In this document: piece after piece, positions 1 to 8,896 of the stretch
How positions within the stretch are numbered: position 1 is the first letter of the stretch
Layout of the letters: every line of letters begins with the position of its first letter
Assembly (NCBI RefSeq): GCF_006442795.2
Contig: NZ_CP083956.1
Coordinates: 4,007,501 to 4,071,500, forward strand
Reading direction: 5' to 3'
Source of the DNA: Mesorhizobium sp. B1-1-8
GTDB taxonomy: Bacteria > Pseudomonadota > Alphaproteobacteria > Rhizobiales > Rhizobiaceae
DNA: 64,000 nucleotides
Made by a program: the position numbers and the translations under genes
The notes under the pieces: model-generated
The model's input: the letters and a program-made list of their open reading frames with translations, nothing else
The model's database searches: none
Told to the model about the DNA's origin: nothing

Positions 1-195
1 TTGCGATGCGCGCACGAGATACGCGCGATTTGCCTGTGTTGCGCTCGGCTATTTTCTAGCACCAGTGGTTGCGCCCGCACAAAAGTGACAGCAATTTAAT
101 GCGACATGCGGGGCAAGGCGTGATAACGGCCCGTCATGCCGGCTCGCCCCCAAGCTTGGCCTCGAGATTCGCGAAAAACATATCAGGGCGTTCCC

Positions 196-1617
196 TTGAA
201 CCGCATCATCCCGCTCATCCTGGCGGTCGCACTTTTCATGGAGAACATGGATTCGACCGTGATCGCGACCTCGCTGCCGGCGATCGCCATCGATATCCAC
301 ACCAGCCCGATCGCGCTGAAGCTGGCGCTGACATCCTATCTGGTGTCGCTGGCGATCTTCATTCCGATCAGCGGCTGGATGGCCGACCGGTTCGGCGCCA
401 AGAATGTGTTTCGCGCCGCGATCGCCGTCTTCATGGCCGGCTCCCTCGCCTGTGCCTTTTCGAATTCGCTGCCGGCCTTCGTGGTGTCGCGCTTCCTGCA
501 AGGCATGGGCGGCGCCATGATGACGCCGGTCGGGCGCCTGGTGCTGGTGCGCGCCACGCCGAAGAGCGAGCTAGTCGCGGCGATGTCATGGCTGACGGTG
601 CCGGCGCTCGTCGGGCCGCTGGTGGGCCCACCGATCGGCGGTTTCATCACCACGTATTTCACCTGGCACTGGATCTTCCTGATCAACGTGCCGATCGGCC
701 TCATCGGCATCTGGCTCGCCACCCGCTTCCTGCCGCGGACGGACGCTGTCGAGACACCGCCGCTCGATTTCCCGGGCTTCGTGCTGAGCGGGCTTGCCGC
801 GTCGGGCATCGTCTTCGGCCTTTCCGTGGTCAGCCTGCCGGCCTTGCCGCCGATGGCCGGCTTCATCACCGTGGCGGTCGGGCTGATCTCGGGCGCGCTC
901 TATCTGCTGCATGCGCGCCGCGCCGAAAACCCGCTGCTGGCGCTGGATCTGTTCCAAAACCAGGTGTTCCGCGCCTCCGTGCTCGGCGGCTCGCTGTTTC
1001 GCATCGGCATCGGCGCGGTGCCGTTCCTGTTGCCGTTGATGTTCCAGATCGGCTTCGGGCTGACGCCCTTCCAGTCCGGCATGATCACCTTCGTCTCGGC
1101 GATCGGCGCCATCGGCATGAAATTCGTCACGGCGCGGATCTTCCGCGTCGCCGGCTTCCGCCGGGTGCTGATTGTCGGCTCGCTGGTCGCGGCCGCCTCG
1201 ATCGCCATCTACGGCTTCTTCACGCCCGAGACGCCCTATGCGCTGATGCTGGCGATACTGCTCGTCGGCGGCTTCATCCGCTCGATGTTCTTCACCGGCG
1301 TCAACGCGCTCTCCTATGCCGAGATCACGCCGGCCGACACCAGCAAGGCAACGCCGATCACGGCCGTCTTCCAGCAGCTGTCTATCGCGCTCGGCGTGGC
1401 GCTGGCCGGCGGCATCCTGGAAGTATCGACGTCGATCCATGGCGGACCGCTGAGGCTCGCCGATTTCCACATCGCCTTCTTCATCGTCGCGGCGGTGTCG
1501 GCGGCGGCATCGCTGACCTTCATGCGGCTGGCGCCGGATGCCGGCAACGCGGTGTCGGGCCATGGCCGGCTGACGCAGCCGAAGACGCTGGAGACGGTGA
1601 GCATGGCGGGGAAGTAG
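196..1617 (+). CDS. MFS drug/H+ antiporter, DHA2 (EmrB/QacA) type
   Basis: Predicted inner-membrane major facilitator permease exporting small toxic compounds by proton antiport; the substrate cannot be read from sequence. The product begins NRIIPLILAVALFMENMDSTV, the usual DHA2 first helix with the conserved Asp-Ser-Thr, followed by hydrophobic segments over the whole length and the loop GWMADRFGAKNVF, the MFS motif A between helices 2 and 3. About 473 residues, normal for a 12-14 helix member. I chose TTG 196 because the first helix starts there and AGGGCG lies upstream; an in-frame ATG at 136 would add 20 residues that look unlike a membrane protein. No membrane-fusion partner is adjacent. 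The gene is convergent with rlmE across a palindromic repeat. Confidence 0.85.
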   Translation: MNRIIPLILAVALFMENMDSTVIATSLPAIAIDIHTSPIALKLALTSYLVSLAIFIPISGWMADRFGAKNVFRAAIAVFMAGSLACAFSNSLPAFVVSRFLQGMGGAMMTPVGRLVLVRATPKSELVAAMSWLTVPALVGPLVGPPIGGFITTYFTWHWIFLINVPIGLIGIWLATRFLPRTDAVETPPLDFPGFVLSGLAASGIVFGLSVVSLPALPPMAGFITVAVGLISGALYLLHARRAENPLLALDLFQNQVFRASVLGGSLFRIGIGAVPFLLPLMFQIGFGLTPFQSGMITFVSAIGAIGMKFVTARIFRVAGFRRVLIVGSLVAAASIAIYGFFTPETPYALMLAILLVGGFIRSMFFTGVNALSYAEITPADTSKATPITAVFQQLSIALGVALAGGILEVSTSIHGGPLRLADFHIAFFIVAAVSAAASLTFMRLAPDAGNAVSGHGRLTQPKTLETVSMAGK

Positions 1618-1623
1618 TGCCCT

Positions 1624-1773
1624 TCCCTTCTCTCCTTGCGGGAGAAGGTGGATCGGCGCTCTTGCGCCGAGACGGATGAGGGGTGCGTGACGGAGTGAGA
1701 CGTTGGGCGTTCCCTGGAACACCCCTCATCCGACCTCGCTTCGCGAGGCCACCTTCTCCCGCAGGGGGAGAAG
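1624..1773. repeat. Family A palindromic intergenic repeat, copy 1
   Basis: About 150 bases with mirror-image ends (CCTTCTC...GAGAAGG hairpins at both ends) and an inner pair GACGGATGAGGGGTG / CACCCCTCATCC. It fills the gap between two convergent genes and stops just short of the rlmE stop codon. Copies 2 and 3 lie at 28934-29078 and 29903-30046. Non-coding and strongly foldable; probably acts as a two-way terminator or mRNA 3' stabiliser (inference). Confidence 0.85.
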
Positions 1774-1781
1774 GAAGAGCG

Positions 1782-2477
1782 CTAGCCCTTGAAATCCTTC
1801 GCCAAAAGATAAAGTTCCACTGATTCATCCCTCGAAGCCGGCGGCTTCACGTGATGGACCGAGCGAAAATTCTGCTTGAGCCGTGTCAGCAGTTCATTCT
1901 CGGCGCCGCCCTGAAACGTCTTGGCGAGAAAGTGCCCGCCGGGCTTCAGCACGGACAACGCGAAATCGGCGGCCACTTCGCACAGATGCATGGTGCGCAG
2001 ATGGTCGGTGCGGCGGTGGCCGGTGGTGGGCGCGGCCATGTCGGACAGCACGACATCCGGCTGGCCGCCGAGCGCCTCGGCAAGCTTTTGCGGCGCCTCC
2101 GGGTCGAGGAAATCCATCAGCAGCACCGGCGCGCCGGGCACGGCGTCCATCTCCAGATAGTCGATGCCGACGACATGCGGGTGCTCCGCCGTGGATTTCG
2201 TGCGCGCGGCCGCCACCTGGCACCAGCCACCTGGCGCGGCGCCGAGGTCGATCACCTTCATGCCGGGCTTCAACAAATGATGCTTGTCGTCGATCTCGAT
2301 CAGCTTGTAGGCGGCGCGGGAGCGGTAGCCCTCGGCCTTGGAGCGCTGCACATAGGGGTCATTCATGTGGCGCTGCAGCCAGCGCCGCGAGGATTCCTTC
2401 AGCCCGCTCTTTTTCTTGATCCGCGTCTTCAGGACGCGGATGCTGGCCGAGCCCGGCTTTTCCGGCTTCTTCGTCAT
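1782..2477 (-). CDS. rlmE: 23S rRNA (uridine-2'-O)-methyltransferase RlmE (RrmJ/FtsJ)
   Basis: SAM-dependent enzyme that 2'-O-methylates the A-loop uridine (E. coli U2552) of 23S rRNA in the large subunit. The 231-residue product has a basic N-terminal tail, then the Rossmann SAM motif [15 protein letters not shown], the acidic motif [19 protein letters not shown] and [11 protein letters not shown], which hold the K-D-K-E type residues of the FtsJ family. The length is slightly above E. coli RlmE because of the lysine/arginine-rich start. Its ATG overlaps the TAA of the upstream ppx/gppA gene by one base (TAATG), so the two are probably translationally coupled. This ppx-rlmE pairing is common in rhizobia (recall). 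Confidence 0.93.
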   Translation of the reverse strand: MTKKPEKPGSASIRVLKTRIKKKSGLKESSRRWLQRHMNDPYVQRSKAEGYRSRAAYKLIEIDDKHHLLKPGMKVIDLGAAPGGWCQVAAARTKSTAEHPHVVGIDYLEMDAVPGAPVLLMDFLDPEAPQKLAEALGGQPDVVLSDMAAPTTGHRRTDHLRTMHLCEVAADFALSVLKPGGHFLAKTFQGGAENELLTRLKQNFRSVHHVKPPASRDESVELYLLAKDFKG

Positions 2478-3862
2478 TAGCGGCCACGCCAGACGCCGTC
2501 ATCGGCCATCAGCTCGCTCAATATGCCCTCGCGCAGGCCGCGGTCGGCAACGCGCAGCCGCTCGGACGGCCACACGCCGCGGATCGCCTCCAGGATTGCG
2601 CAGCCGGCAAGCACGAGATCGGCGCGGTCGGCGCCGATGCACGGATTGGCGACGCGCTGCTGGAAATCCCAGCCGATCAGCTTCTCGACCATGCGGTCGA
2701 CGCTGTCGCGGTCCATCCACAGCCCGTCGACCCGCCGGCGGTCGTAGCGCTCGAGATCGAGATGGACGCCGGCCAGCGTCGTCACCGTGCCGGAGGTGCC
2801 GAGCAGGTGGAAATTGGGGCTGGCGAGCACATGGGCGAGCCGGTCGCGGCCGTCGAAGGCCCGCAGCCGCGCCGCCACGTCCTCGACCATGGCGGCAAAG
2901 GTCGCGCGCGTCACCGTGCGGCCGCCGAAACGCTCGGCGAGCGAGACCACGCCGACCGGCAGCGACGTCCACGAGACGATGTGGTTGGCAAGCCGCGACG
3001 AGCGGTGGCCGGTGAGGTCGATCAGCGCGATCTCCGACGAGCCGCCGCCGATATCGAACAAGACCACGCCGCGCGTGTCGCGCTCGACCAGCGAGCCGCA
3101 GCCGGAGACCGCCAGCCGCGCCTCGGTCTGGCGGTCGATGATCTCCAGCTTGAGGCCGGCCTCGCGCTCGACGCGTTCGAGGAATTCGACGCCGTTCGTC
3201 GCGGTACGGCAGGCTTCGGTGGCGATCAGCCTCGCCTTCCTGATCTTGCGGTTGCGCAGCTTGTCGCCACAGATCTTCAGCGCCTCGACGGCGCGGTCCA
3301 TGGCGGCTTGGCCGAGCCGGCCGCTGGTGGTCAGCCCCTCGCCCAGCCTGACGATGCGCGAAAAAGCATCGATGACGCGGAACTGGCCGTGCCGGGCGGG
3401 CACGGCGACCAGCAGCCGGCAATTGTTGGTGCCGAGGTCGAGCGCGGCGAACACCGGCAATTCCTGCAGCGGCGCGCGCGGCGCCGGCCTTGGCTGTGGC
3501 GGAGCCGGCACGGGCTCCGGCGGGCGACTGGCCGGCGTTATGGCAGGTGCCGGTGGCTGAGCGAGCCCATTTTCGTCGCGCGCGAAAACCTTGCGGCCGC
3601 GCCGGCGCTTGCGGCGCTTGCGCGACTTGCCTTTCTGATGCTCGCCCTGATGGCTTGGGTCGGCATGCCTTGGGTCGGCATGTCTTGGATTGGCATGTCT
3701 GGCGGCCGCATGGCGGTCGAAACGCCCTGTGACCCGGCCCGCCGGCTCGGACCGCGAGGCCCCGGACATGCCCACTGCCGGCGCGCCGGCGCCGGGATCG
3801 TGGTCTTCCACTTCATTTCCTTCCGGCGCCGCGCGAACCCGTGAAAAGGACGCAGCAGGCAC
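2477..3862 (-). CDS. Ppx/GppA family exopolyphosphatase / pppGpp phosphohydrolase
   Basis: Cytosolic ASKHA-fold phosphatase acting on inorganic polyphosphate and/or pppGpp; which substrate cannot be decided here. The first phosphate loop [18 protein letters not shown] starts near residue 139 and the second, [16 protein letters not shown], follows about 130 residues later, as in Ppx1-like short forms that lack the C-terminal HD domain. The first ~135 residues are unusual: low-complexity, basic and proline-rich, containing a pentapeptide repeat (RHA-N/D-P) and a [13 protein letters not shown] cluster, likely disordered and possibly RNA- or polyphosphate-binding (inference). The true start could lie further in. 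Followed directly by rlmE. Confidence 0.88.
   Translation of the reverse strand: MPAASFSRVRAAPEGNEVEDHDPGAGAPAVGMSGASRSEPAGRVTGRFDRHAAARHANPRHADPRHADPSHQGEHQKGKSRKRRKRRRGRKVFARDENGLAQPPAPAITPASRPPEPVPAPPQPRPAPRAPLQELPVFAALDLGTNNCRLLVAVPARHGQFRVIDAFSRIVRLGEGLTTSGRLGQAAMDRAVEALKICGDKLRNRKIRKARLIATEACRTATNGVEFLERVEREAGLKLEIIDRQTEARLAVSGCGSLVERDTRGVVLFDIGGGSSEIALIDLTGHRSSRLANHIVSWTSLPVGVVSLAERFGGRTVTRATFAAMVEDVAARLRAFDGRDRLAHVLASPNFHLLGTSGTVTTLAGVHLDLERYDRRRVDGLWMDRDSVDRMVEKLIGWDFQQRVANPCIGADRADLVLAGCAILEAIRGVWPSERLRVADRGLREGILSELMADDGVWRGR
3654..3698. repeat. Three 15-bp tandem repeats inside the ppx/gppA N-terminus
   Basis: Units at 3654-3668, 3669-3683 and 3684-3698, differing by two or three bases. 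Read on the minus strand they encode [10 protein letters not shown] and RHANP, so the number of units can change without a frameshift. Likely polymorphic between strains. Confidence 0.85.
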
Positions 3863-3985
3863 CTCGATTTTGTTTCAAGTTGCGGCCAGACTAGCAGCGC
3901 CATGCGCGATCACCAAGAGCGCATGGCCGGAATTTTGCCGGCGCCTTGGCTGCGACGCCACCGCAGTTGAATAGCCGGCTTCAAT

Positions 3986-4021
3986 CAGGCATGTCTGAAA
4001 CGGGCAGGCATGTCTGAAACG
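3986..4021. repeat. 17-bp direct repeat, two copies, 19-bp period
   Basis: CAGGCATGTCTGAAACG at 3986-4002 and again at 4005-4021, in the gap upstream of the YbhN-like gene. The word GCATGTCT also begins the hairpin at 27808-27846. Function unknown; could be a regulator site or a degenerate small repeat. Confidence 0.7.
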
Positions 4022-4080
4022 AGGGTTCGACTGGCAGGGCAACACCAAACCGATGGGCATAACCGCATGACGAACTCGCC

Positions 4081-5013
4081 ATGAAATGGAGGCGTTTTTT
4101 CTGGCCAGTCATCGGCATCGCAGCGGTCGTCTTCTCGCTGCTTTTGCTCTGGCACGAACTGCGCGGCATCTCGGTCGACGACGTATGGGAAGGTGTCGTC
4201 GCCATCCCGCCGCATCGCTGGATCCTGGCGGCGCTGAGCTCGGTCGTCGCCTACGCCTCGCTCGCCGGCTACGACCACATCGCGCTGCTCCATATCGGCA
4301 GGCGCGTGTCGTGGCTGTTCGTCACGCTCTGCTCCTTCACCACCTATGCGCTGTCGCATAACATCGGCGGCTCGGTGTTCTCCGGCGCGGTGATCCGCTA
4401 CCGCGCCTACGGCACCAGGGGGCTCAGCGGCCAGGAGGTCGGCGTGCTGGTGGCGATCTGCTGGTTCACCTTTATCCTGTCCTGTGTCTTCCTAGGCGGC
4501 CTCGTGCTGGTGTTCGAACCGCAGATCATCGGCCGCTTTTCGGGCGCGCCGCACCATGGGCTGGCGATCGCGGCCGGCCTTGCCCTGCTGATCCTGGTCG
4601 CGGCTTACGTCTTCGGCAGCTGGCTGCATCTGAAGCCGCTCAAGATCGCCGGCTTCCAGCTGCACTATCCGGCGCTGCCGATCGTGGCGCGGCAATTGCT
4701 GATCGGCCCGGTCGAGCTGCTGGGCGCCGCGGCGATCATCTTCTTCGCGCTGCCCGCGGCCGGCAATCCCGGCTATTTCGTCGTGCTCGGCGTGTTCATG
4801 GTGTCGTTTTCAGTGGGGTTGCTGTCCCACGCGCCGGGCGCGCTCGGCGTGTTCGAGGTCGTCTTCCTCACCGGCCTTTCGGATATGGATCCGGTGGGCG
4901 TGCTCGCCGCCCTTCTGGTGTTCCGCCTGTTCTACCTGATCATCCCGCTTTTGCTCGGGCTCTGCGTGGTGCTGTTCTTCGAGCACTCGCAATACAGCCG
5001 CGGCGAAGGCTGA
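4081..5013 (+). CDS. YbhN/UPF0104 family membrane protein (LPG-synthase-type transmembrane domain)
   Basis: Integral inner-membrane protein of 310 residues with about eight hydrophobic segments, beginning FFWPVIGIAAVVFSLLLLW. It carries the hallmark stretches ALSHNIGGSVFSGAVIRYR and LSHAPGALGVFEVVFL, which match the flippase-like transmembrane domain of lysylphosphatidylglycerol synthases (MprF). The cytosolic aminoacyl-transferase half is absent, so it is not a complete MprF; a role in lipid flipping is an inference. It ends in a hydrophobic helix and a short polar tail. Single gene, no obvious partner. Confidence 0.8.
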   Translation: MKWRRFFWPVIGIAAVVFSLLLLWHELRGISVDDVWEGVVAIPPHRWILAALSSVVAYASLAGYDHIALLHIGRRVSWLFVTLCSFTTYALSHNIGGSVFSGAVIRYRAYGTRGLSGQEVGVLVAICWFTFILSCVFLGGLVLVFEPQIIGRFSGAPHHGLAIAAGLALLILVAAYVFGSWLHLKPLKIAGFQLHYPALPIVARQLLIGPVELLGAAAIIFFALPAAGNPGYFVVLGVFMVSFSVGLLSHAPGALGVFEVVFLTGLSDMDPVGVLAALLVFRLFYLIIPLLLGLCVVLFFEHSQYSRGEG

Positions 5014-5076
5014 GGGTCTGCCCTCATCCCGCCAAAAGATCTGTGGCGAAAGGCTGCGATTGAAACGCAGCGCGGG

Positions 5077-5106
5077 CTTGACTATTTTCGGGCGGCGGCT
5101 ACAAGG
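5077..5106 (+). promoter_or_regulatory. Candidate sigma-70 promoter for tRNA-Gln
   Basis: CTTGAC at 5077-5082, which fits the rhizobial -35 consensus, followed after about 17 bases by TACAAG near 5100-5105 as a poor -10. It lies about 60 bases before the tRNA. Assigned by eye only. Confidence 0.35.
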
Positions 5107-5162
5107 CAGCGCTCGCGGCGCATAGCCGCCCGCTTCGCACGGCCCTTACCGACCGCGCCTGC

Positions 5163-5236
5163 TGGGGAATAGGTTAACGGTAGACCCACGGACTCTGACT
5201 CCGTTAGTCCTGGTTCGAATCCAGGTTCCCCAGCCA
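5163..5236 (+). tRNA. tRNA-Gln (anticodon CTG)
   Basis: A full cloverleaf can be drawn. The acceptor TGGGGAA pairs with TTCCCCA, the anticodon stem ACGGA pairs with TCCGT around loop CTCTGAC (anticodon CTG, reading CAG), and the T arm is CTGG-TTCGAAT-CCAG. The discriminator base is G and CCA is encoded at 5234-5236. The region downstream is accessory in character, so this tRNA may have served as an integration site, although I saw no second copy of its 3' end and no integrase. Confidence 0.97.
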
Positions 5237-5359
5237 ATGATTTCCGCAACATTTTTGGTGCCTTAGATTTTCTTAATGCCTTAGATTTTCGCTGGTTTTT
5301 TCAATTCCAGCGATTTCGTGCCGCGATACTTCGCACGCCATGAGCAGTTCTAGGGTCCG
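5237..5359. repeat. Tandem 14-bp repeat and small hairpin behind tRNA-Gln
   Basis: TGCCTTAGATTTTC occurs at 5259-5272 and 5277-5290. It runs into an inverted repeat CGCTGG (5290-5295) / CCAGCG (5307-5312) with a T-rich loop. The stretch is more AT-rich than the surroundings. Apart from the weak ORF below, I see no gene between 5237 and 5735. Confidence 0.6.
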
Positions 5360-5554
5360 CTAACCAAGCCGGTGCCAGTTGCCTCCCATATTTATCAGAT
5401 ATCCAAGCCGTACTTTGGGCATGGATCTCCTCTGATCCTCCGGGATCACGCCGATACCAATCGGAATTTTCCCGAAGGGGGCATGGTGCTTTCCAGCAAG
5501 GTGGAAAAGCATCGCCTCCGCGATATCAGTTAAACTGGCAATCCATGCCGACAT
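5360..5554 (-). CDS. Possible small hypothetical protein (64 aa)
   Basis: An open frame of 64 residues (starts MSAWIASLTDIAEAMLFHL) with no clear ribosome-binding site and no recognised domain. The composition is protein-like (Gly/Ile-rich middle, charged PEDQRRSMPKVR), so it may be a remnant of a larger gene broken when the neighbouring IS arrived. Just as possibly it is not a gene. Confidence 0.25.
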   Translation of the reverse strand: MSAWIASLTDIAEAMLFHLAGKHHAPFGKIPIGIGVIPEDQRRSMPKVRLGYLINMGGNWHRLG

Positions 5555-5697
5555 GAAGGCCGCTAGCCCGCTTCTCTCACCGAATCTATCGCCGGGCTGC
5601 GCTTTGAGGCGGCGCGGCCATTGGCATGGCTGTGGAGTTCGAGGACGGCGGCGATCAGCGCCGCGGTGTGGCGACGGTCAGGTCTTCAGCAATGTGT

Positions 5698-7187
5698 CCT
5701 CTATTGTTTGTGAGAAGGGTTCAGGTCCGGCGGCATTACAGAGCCGCGGCACGTATTCGGGCGTGAGCCAGGGCGAACTCCTCGGCATAGGGACACGCTG
5801 AGGCCATCGCCACCTTGATGCGACGAACCGAGACGCGCACCTGCGCGCCGATCTTCAGCAGTTTCAATCTGATCGTGCCGCAACTGGCGTTGGCGAGCCG
5901 GGTATGGGCAAGACCGAGGCGACGCAAGGCGCAGATCAGGACATACGCAAACGAGGCGAACCACAGCCGCAGCTGATTGGCGCGCATGGTGTTGGCACTG
6001 GTGCGATCAGCGTAGAGGTCGAGCTGGCACTCCTTGATCCGGTTCTCCATGTCGCCGCGGGCGCAGTAGAGCTCCTCGTAAAGCACCCGTGCCGCCCAGC
6101 GCCCCGGCTTGAGTGACGTCACGATGAAGCGCGGATTGGCGCCCTGCGTCGTCCATTCGGCCTTGGCCACGACCCGCCTGCGGCGCGACCAGCTGTCTTT
6201 TGTCGACCACCTGAAGTCGCGGAAGACCCGGGCGGCCTGCCCGCTTGCCCGAGATGCCAGGCAGGCTTCCTTCAAGGTCGGGGCGATCTTGGTTTCCAGC
6301 CGTTCATTGCGGGCGAGGCCGAAGACGTAGTCGACGCGATTGATCTCGCACCAGGCCATCAGTTCCTCGCGCGCAAAGCCGGAATCAGCGCGCAGGATGA
6401 TGTGGACCCTGGGCCAGGTTTTGCGGATCTGGGTCACGATCCGCTCAACCTCCTCGACCGCTCCTTTGCTGGCATCGATGTTGGAACGCCTGAGCTTTGC
6501 CGCCAAAAGGTGCCGGCCGCAGAAGATGTAGAGCGGCAGGTAGCAGTAGCAGTTGTAGTAGCCGTGAAAGAACCTGCCTTCCTGCCGGCCGTGCAGCGGA
6601 TCATCGGTGGCGTCGAGATCGAGCACGATCTCGGCCGGCGGCTTGTCGTGGGCTTTTAGGAACAGGTCCACGAACAAGGCCTCCAACGCTAGCCTGTCGT
6701 AGCTGATCTTGTGATAGCGCGTCGGCTCCCCGACCCGGCCATGCTCCAGCCGGTTGAGCGTCGACTTGCCAGCAAGCACCGCACAATCGTCTCGCTTCGG
6801 CGTCAAGCGTTCCGACACAAGTGCGAGCACCGGGTCGTGGCGAAGCGTGTCGTGGTCGTCGATGTCCTCGTATCCCAGCGCGATCGCTGCGATGCGTTGC
6901 CCGACCAACGTGCGGACGCTGTGAACCGTGAGATCCGGATCGCGGTAATCGACGAAGCACGAGGCCACCCGGTCGAACAGCCCGATGGCCCGATCAACGT
7001 GACGCAGAAGCAAGGCGCCCGCGTCTGAGGTAATGGCTCCGCCGTCGAAACCAGCCACAACTTTGTGGCCGTCGAAGCCTTCAAATTCAAGCTGCTCGGA
7101 AGTACAGTGTGTCTGCATCGGACCCCGTTCCTGAATCTGATAACTCTTTGTTGCAAAAGCAGTTTCTCAGATTCTCGGGGCCGATGC
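5698..7187 (-). mobile_element. IS1380-family insertion sequence (ends approximate)
   Basis: Defined by its transposase gene (5736-7118). The outer ends are not settled. On the right, an imperfect 73-base inverted repeat (GCATCGG...CCGATGC, 7115-7187, with GAATCTGA / TCAGATTC inside) surrounds the transposase start and probably marks the terminus. On the left, TGAGAAGGG near 5712 resembles the TGAGAAAC of the right end but the match is weak. No target duplication could be confirmed. Confidence 0.55.
5736..7118 (-). CDS. IS1380-family transposase
   Basis: DDE transposase of 460 residues that appears full length. The N-terminus reads EFEGFDGHKVVAGFDGG and SDAGALLLRHVDRAIGL, and the catalytic region includes EIVLDLDATDDPLHGRQEG (DDE-associated Asp), ILRADSGFAREELMAWCE and YCARGDMENRIKECQLDL (the Glu region), all typical of IS1380/IS1247-type proteins. 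No internal stop is present, so it may be active. It sits directly downstream of tRNA-Gln and its promoter end abuts the 3' end of the gene at 7087-8025. Confidence 0.92.
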   Translation of the reverse strand: MQTHCTSEQLEFEGFDGHKVVAGFDGGAITSDAGALLLRHVDRAIGLFDRVASCFVDYRDPDLTVHSVRTLVGQRIAAIALGYEDIDDHDTLRHDPVLALVSERLTPKRDDCAVLAGKSTLNRLEHGRVGEPTRYHKISYDRLALEALFVDLFLKAHDKPPAEIVLDLDATDDPLHGRQEGRFFHGYYNCYCYLPLYIFCGRHLLAAKLRRSNIDASKGAVEEVERIVTQIRKTWPRVHIILRADSGFAREELMAWCEINRVDYVFGLARNERLETKIAPTLKEACLASRASGQAARVFRDFRWSTKDSWSRRRRVVAKAEWTTQGANPRFIVTSLKPGRWAARVLYEELYCARGDMENRIKECQLDLYADRTSANTMRANQLRLWFASFAYVLICALRRLGLAHTRLANASCGTIRLKLLKIGAQVRVSVRRIKVAMASACPYAEEFALAHARIRAAAL

Positions 7188-8025
7188 ACTTCTTTTGGTG
7201 AGATATTCGGGCTAGATCGGTCTCATCGATGGGTGTCTTCGGGTGGATGACCTGGATCGTGGGCCTTGCGATTGCGCCATCTAAATTGAAATGGAAGTCA
7301 CGGGCTACAATTCGCTGGTCAGGCTTATGGTGTTCGACGCAATGACGTGTGTTGCGAACCTGATGAGCAAATTCCGCCAGTTGCCGGGCGAAGCTGGCCA
7401 TAACGTCATTCTCACCAAATTTTGCTGTTAGAGCTTCTGTGAGGCTATCGGGCCACCTTCCCGCTGCCTTCATTTCAGATTCGTAGAAGACAGCTGGGAG
7501 GCGATATATCGCCTGAAGTGCGTGCTCCGATTTTTGAATGAAAGTGTTCGATCGGGTTTTGATATTCGGAATGGCCGGCAGCCTTGTGAGGTCTTTCGAC
7601 GCCGCGATCTCTTCGATCTGCCCTTTCTCCGCCGCTTCCAGTTGAGATAAAATCTCTTCAGCCGCGAGAAGCTCGGTCATGACCTCAGCCGAGATAGAAA
7701 CGATCCGATCCCTGATTTTGATATCGGGGAAATGCGATTTTGTAAAAAGCTCGCTGGTGGTTAGAAGCGTCCGCGCCACGATATCGGAATCAGCACCGGC
7801 GGCGGAGAACAGCTGTTGAGTATTGGGAATGTTGATGTTCGTGCGGTTAGGATCGATCTGGTCGGCGAGCTCGACCCTGTAAATAGCCTTCTGCGTAACC
7901 ACGAAGGCCGCTTCCGAGGTTGCGATCATACCAAGTACGGCAGTTCCGTCCTCCTTCTGGCCAAACGTCATGGAGAATCCGGACTCTCGCCTTCGGTCGA
8001 TTGGGCCTTTGGGAGGCTTGCCCAC
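7087..8025 (-). CDS. Hypothetical protein with C-terminus replaced by IS sequence
   Basis: 312-residue open frame without a recognised domain. Residues ~60-200 look alpha-helical and soluble (ELLAAEEILSQLEAAEKGQ). The last ~30 codons read through the IS1380 terminal hairpin (7115-7187) and 32 bases into the transposase gene, so the native C-terminus was probably cut off at about residue 280. GTG at 8025 is the longest start; ATG at 7971 (MTFGQKEDG) is an alternative, and neither has a strong ribosome-binding site. GC content is lower than in neighbouring core genes, which fits acquired DNA. Function unknown; probably a truncated accessory gene. Confidence 0.5.
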   Translation of the reverse strand: MGKPPKGPIDRRRESGFSMTFGQKEDGTAVLGMIATSEAAFVVTQKAIYRVELADQIDPNRTNINIPNTQQLFSAAGADSDIVARTLLTTSELFTKSHFPDIKIRDRIVSISAEVMTELLAAEEILSQLEAAEKGQIEEIAASKDLTRLPAIPNIKTRSNTFIQKSEHALQAIYRLPAVFYESEMKAAGRWPDSLTEALTAKFGENDVMASFARQLAEFAHQVRNTRHCVEHHKPDQRIVARDFHFNLDGAIARPTIQVIHPKTPIDETDLARISHQKKCIGPENLRNCFCNKELSDSGTGSDADTLYFRAA

Positions 8026-8209
8026 GGTCGCACCGTTGGGGTTAGGAAATCGTGGTTAGGATGGGACCGGCGATGACGTGTACTGACAATAAAGAGCCGA
8101 TCGCTTAGCGGAACTATAGCAATTTTTCCCAAGACCCAGAACCTGGAATGCTGCAATGCTTGTGGGCGGCATGTTCCAGCGCCTTGTCCCTGCTCGCCTT
8201 GGAGAAATC

Positions 8210-8725
8210 ATGACGATGGTAATGTCCTCGTTTCTCACCGCCCTCGCTTCCGAAGCTCCCCCTGCCGAGCGAGCGAAGGACATGAACCTCTACGCGTGGC
8301 TGATCGGCAGCTGGGACATGGATACGGTCCGCCACCTCGATGACGGCACAATCGAGAGATGGACCGGAGAATGCCATTTCGGCTGGGTGCTCGAAGGCCG
8401 CGCGATACAGGATATCTGGATCAGGCCCAGGCGCCCTGCTCCGTCCATCATGTACGGCACGACCTTGCGCGTCTTCGATCCCGGGATCGGCGGCTGGCAC
8501 ATCATCTGGAGCGATCCGCTCAACCAGGATTATTCGCGCCAGATCGGGCGGGCCGAGGGCAAGGACATCGTCCAGATCGGCGATGACTCGCGCGACCTGC
8601 AAGCTCGCTGGCGGTTCACCGAGATCACTGCCGACAGCTTCCACTGGATCGGCGACGAGAGATCGGCCGAGAGCGATCCCTGGCAAATGACCTATGAGCA
8701 TTTCGCCCGCCGGACAGGTTCCTGA
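8210..8725 (+). CDS. Hypothetical protein with DUF1579-like lipocalin-type fold
   Basis: 171 residues from ATG 8210, chosen because GGAG lies five bases upstream (8201-8204). The core reads LYAWLIGSWDMDTVRHLDDG, ECHFGWVLEGRAIQDIWIRP, TLRVFDPGIGGWHIIWSDP and ARWRFTEITADSFHWIGDER. This is an alternating strand pattern with conserved Trp residues, typical of small beta-barrel proteins annotated as DUF1579 or heme-binding-like. No signal peptide, so cytosolic. Substrate unknown. It is followed by 170 bases without a clear gene, then two small unknown genes. Confidence 0.7.
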   Translation: MTMVMSSFLTALASEAPPAERAKDMNLYAWLIGSWDMDTVRHLDDGTIERWTGECHFGWVLEGRAIQDIWIRPRRPAPSIMYGTTLRVFDPGIGGWHIIWSDPLNQDYSRQIGRAEGKDIVQIGDDSRDLQARWRFTEITADSFHWIGDERSAESDPWQMTYEHFARRTGS

Positions 8726-8896
8726 AGCTCCAGCAGCGCTGCTCGCGACGCCTGTCCGCCCCCGATCGCTGCGAGCAGTACATTAGCGTTCAACGATATA
8801 TTAATAAGTATGACCCAGCCTCTGCGCATCGGGACCAACTCCCGATCGACGACCCGGCGCTACGCCGCGACGTCCGGCCGATGCGGAGCAAAACGC

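Noticed and set aside
1..195. A gene before the MFS transporter
   Set aside because: No open frame with coding character or start was seen in the first 195 bases. The minus-strand frame from 501 is a shadow of the transporter.
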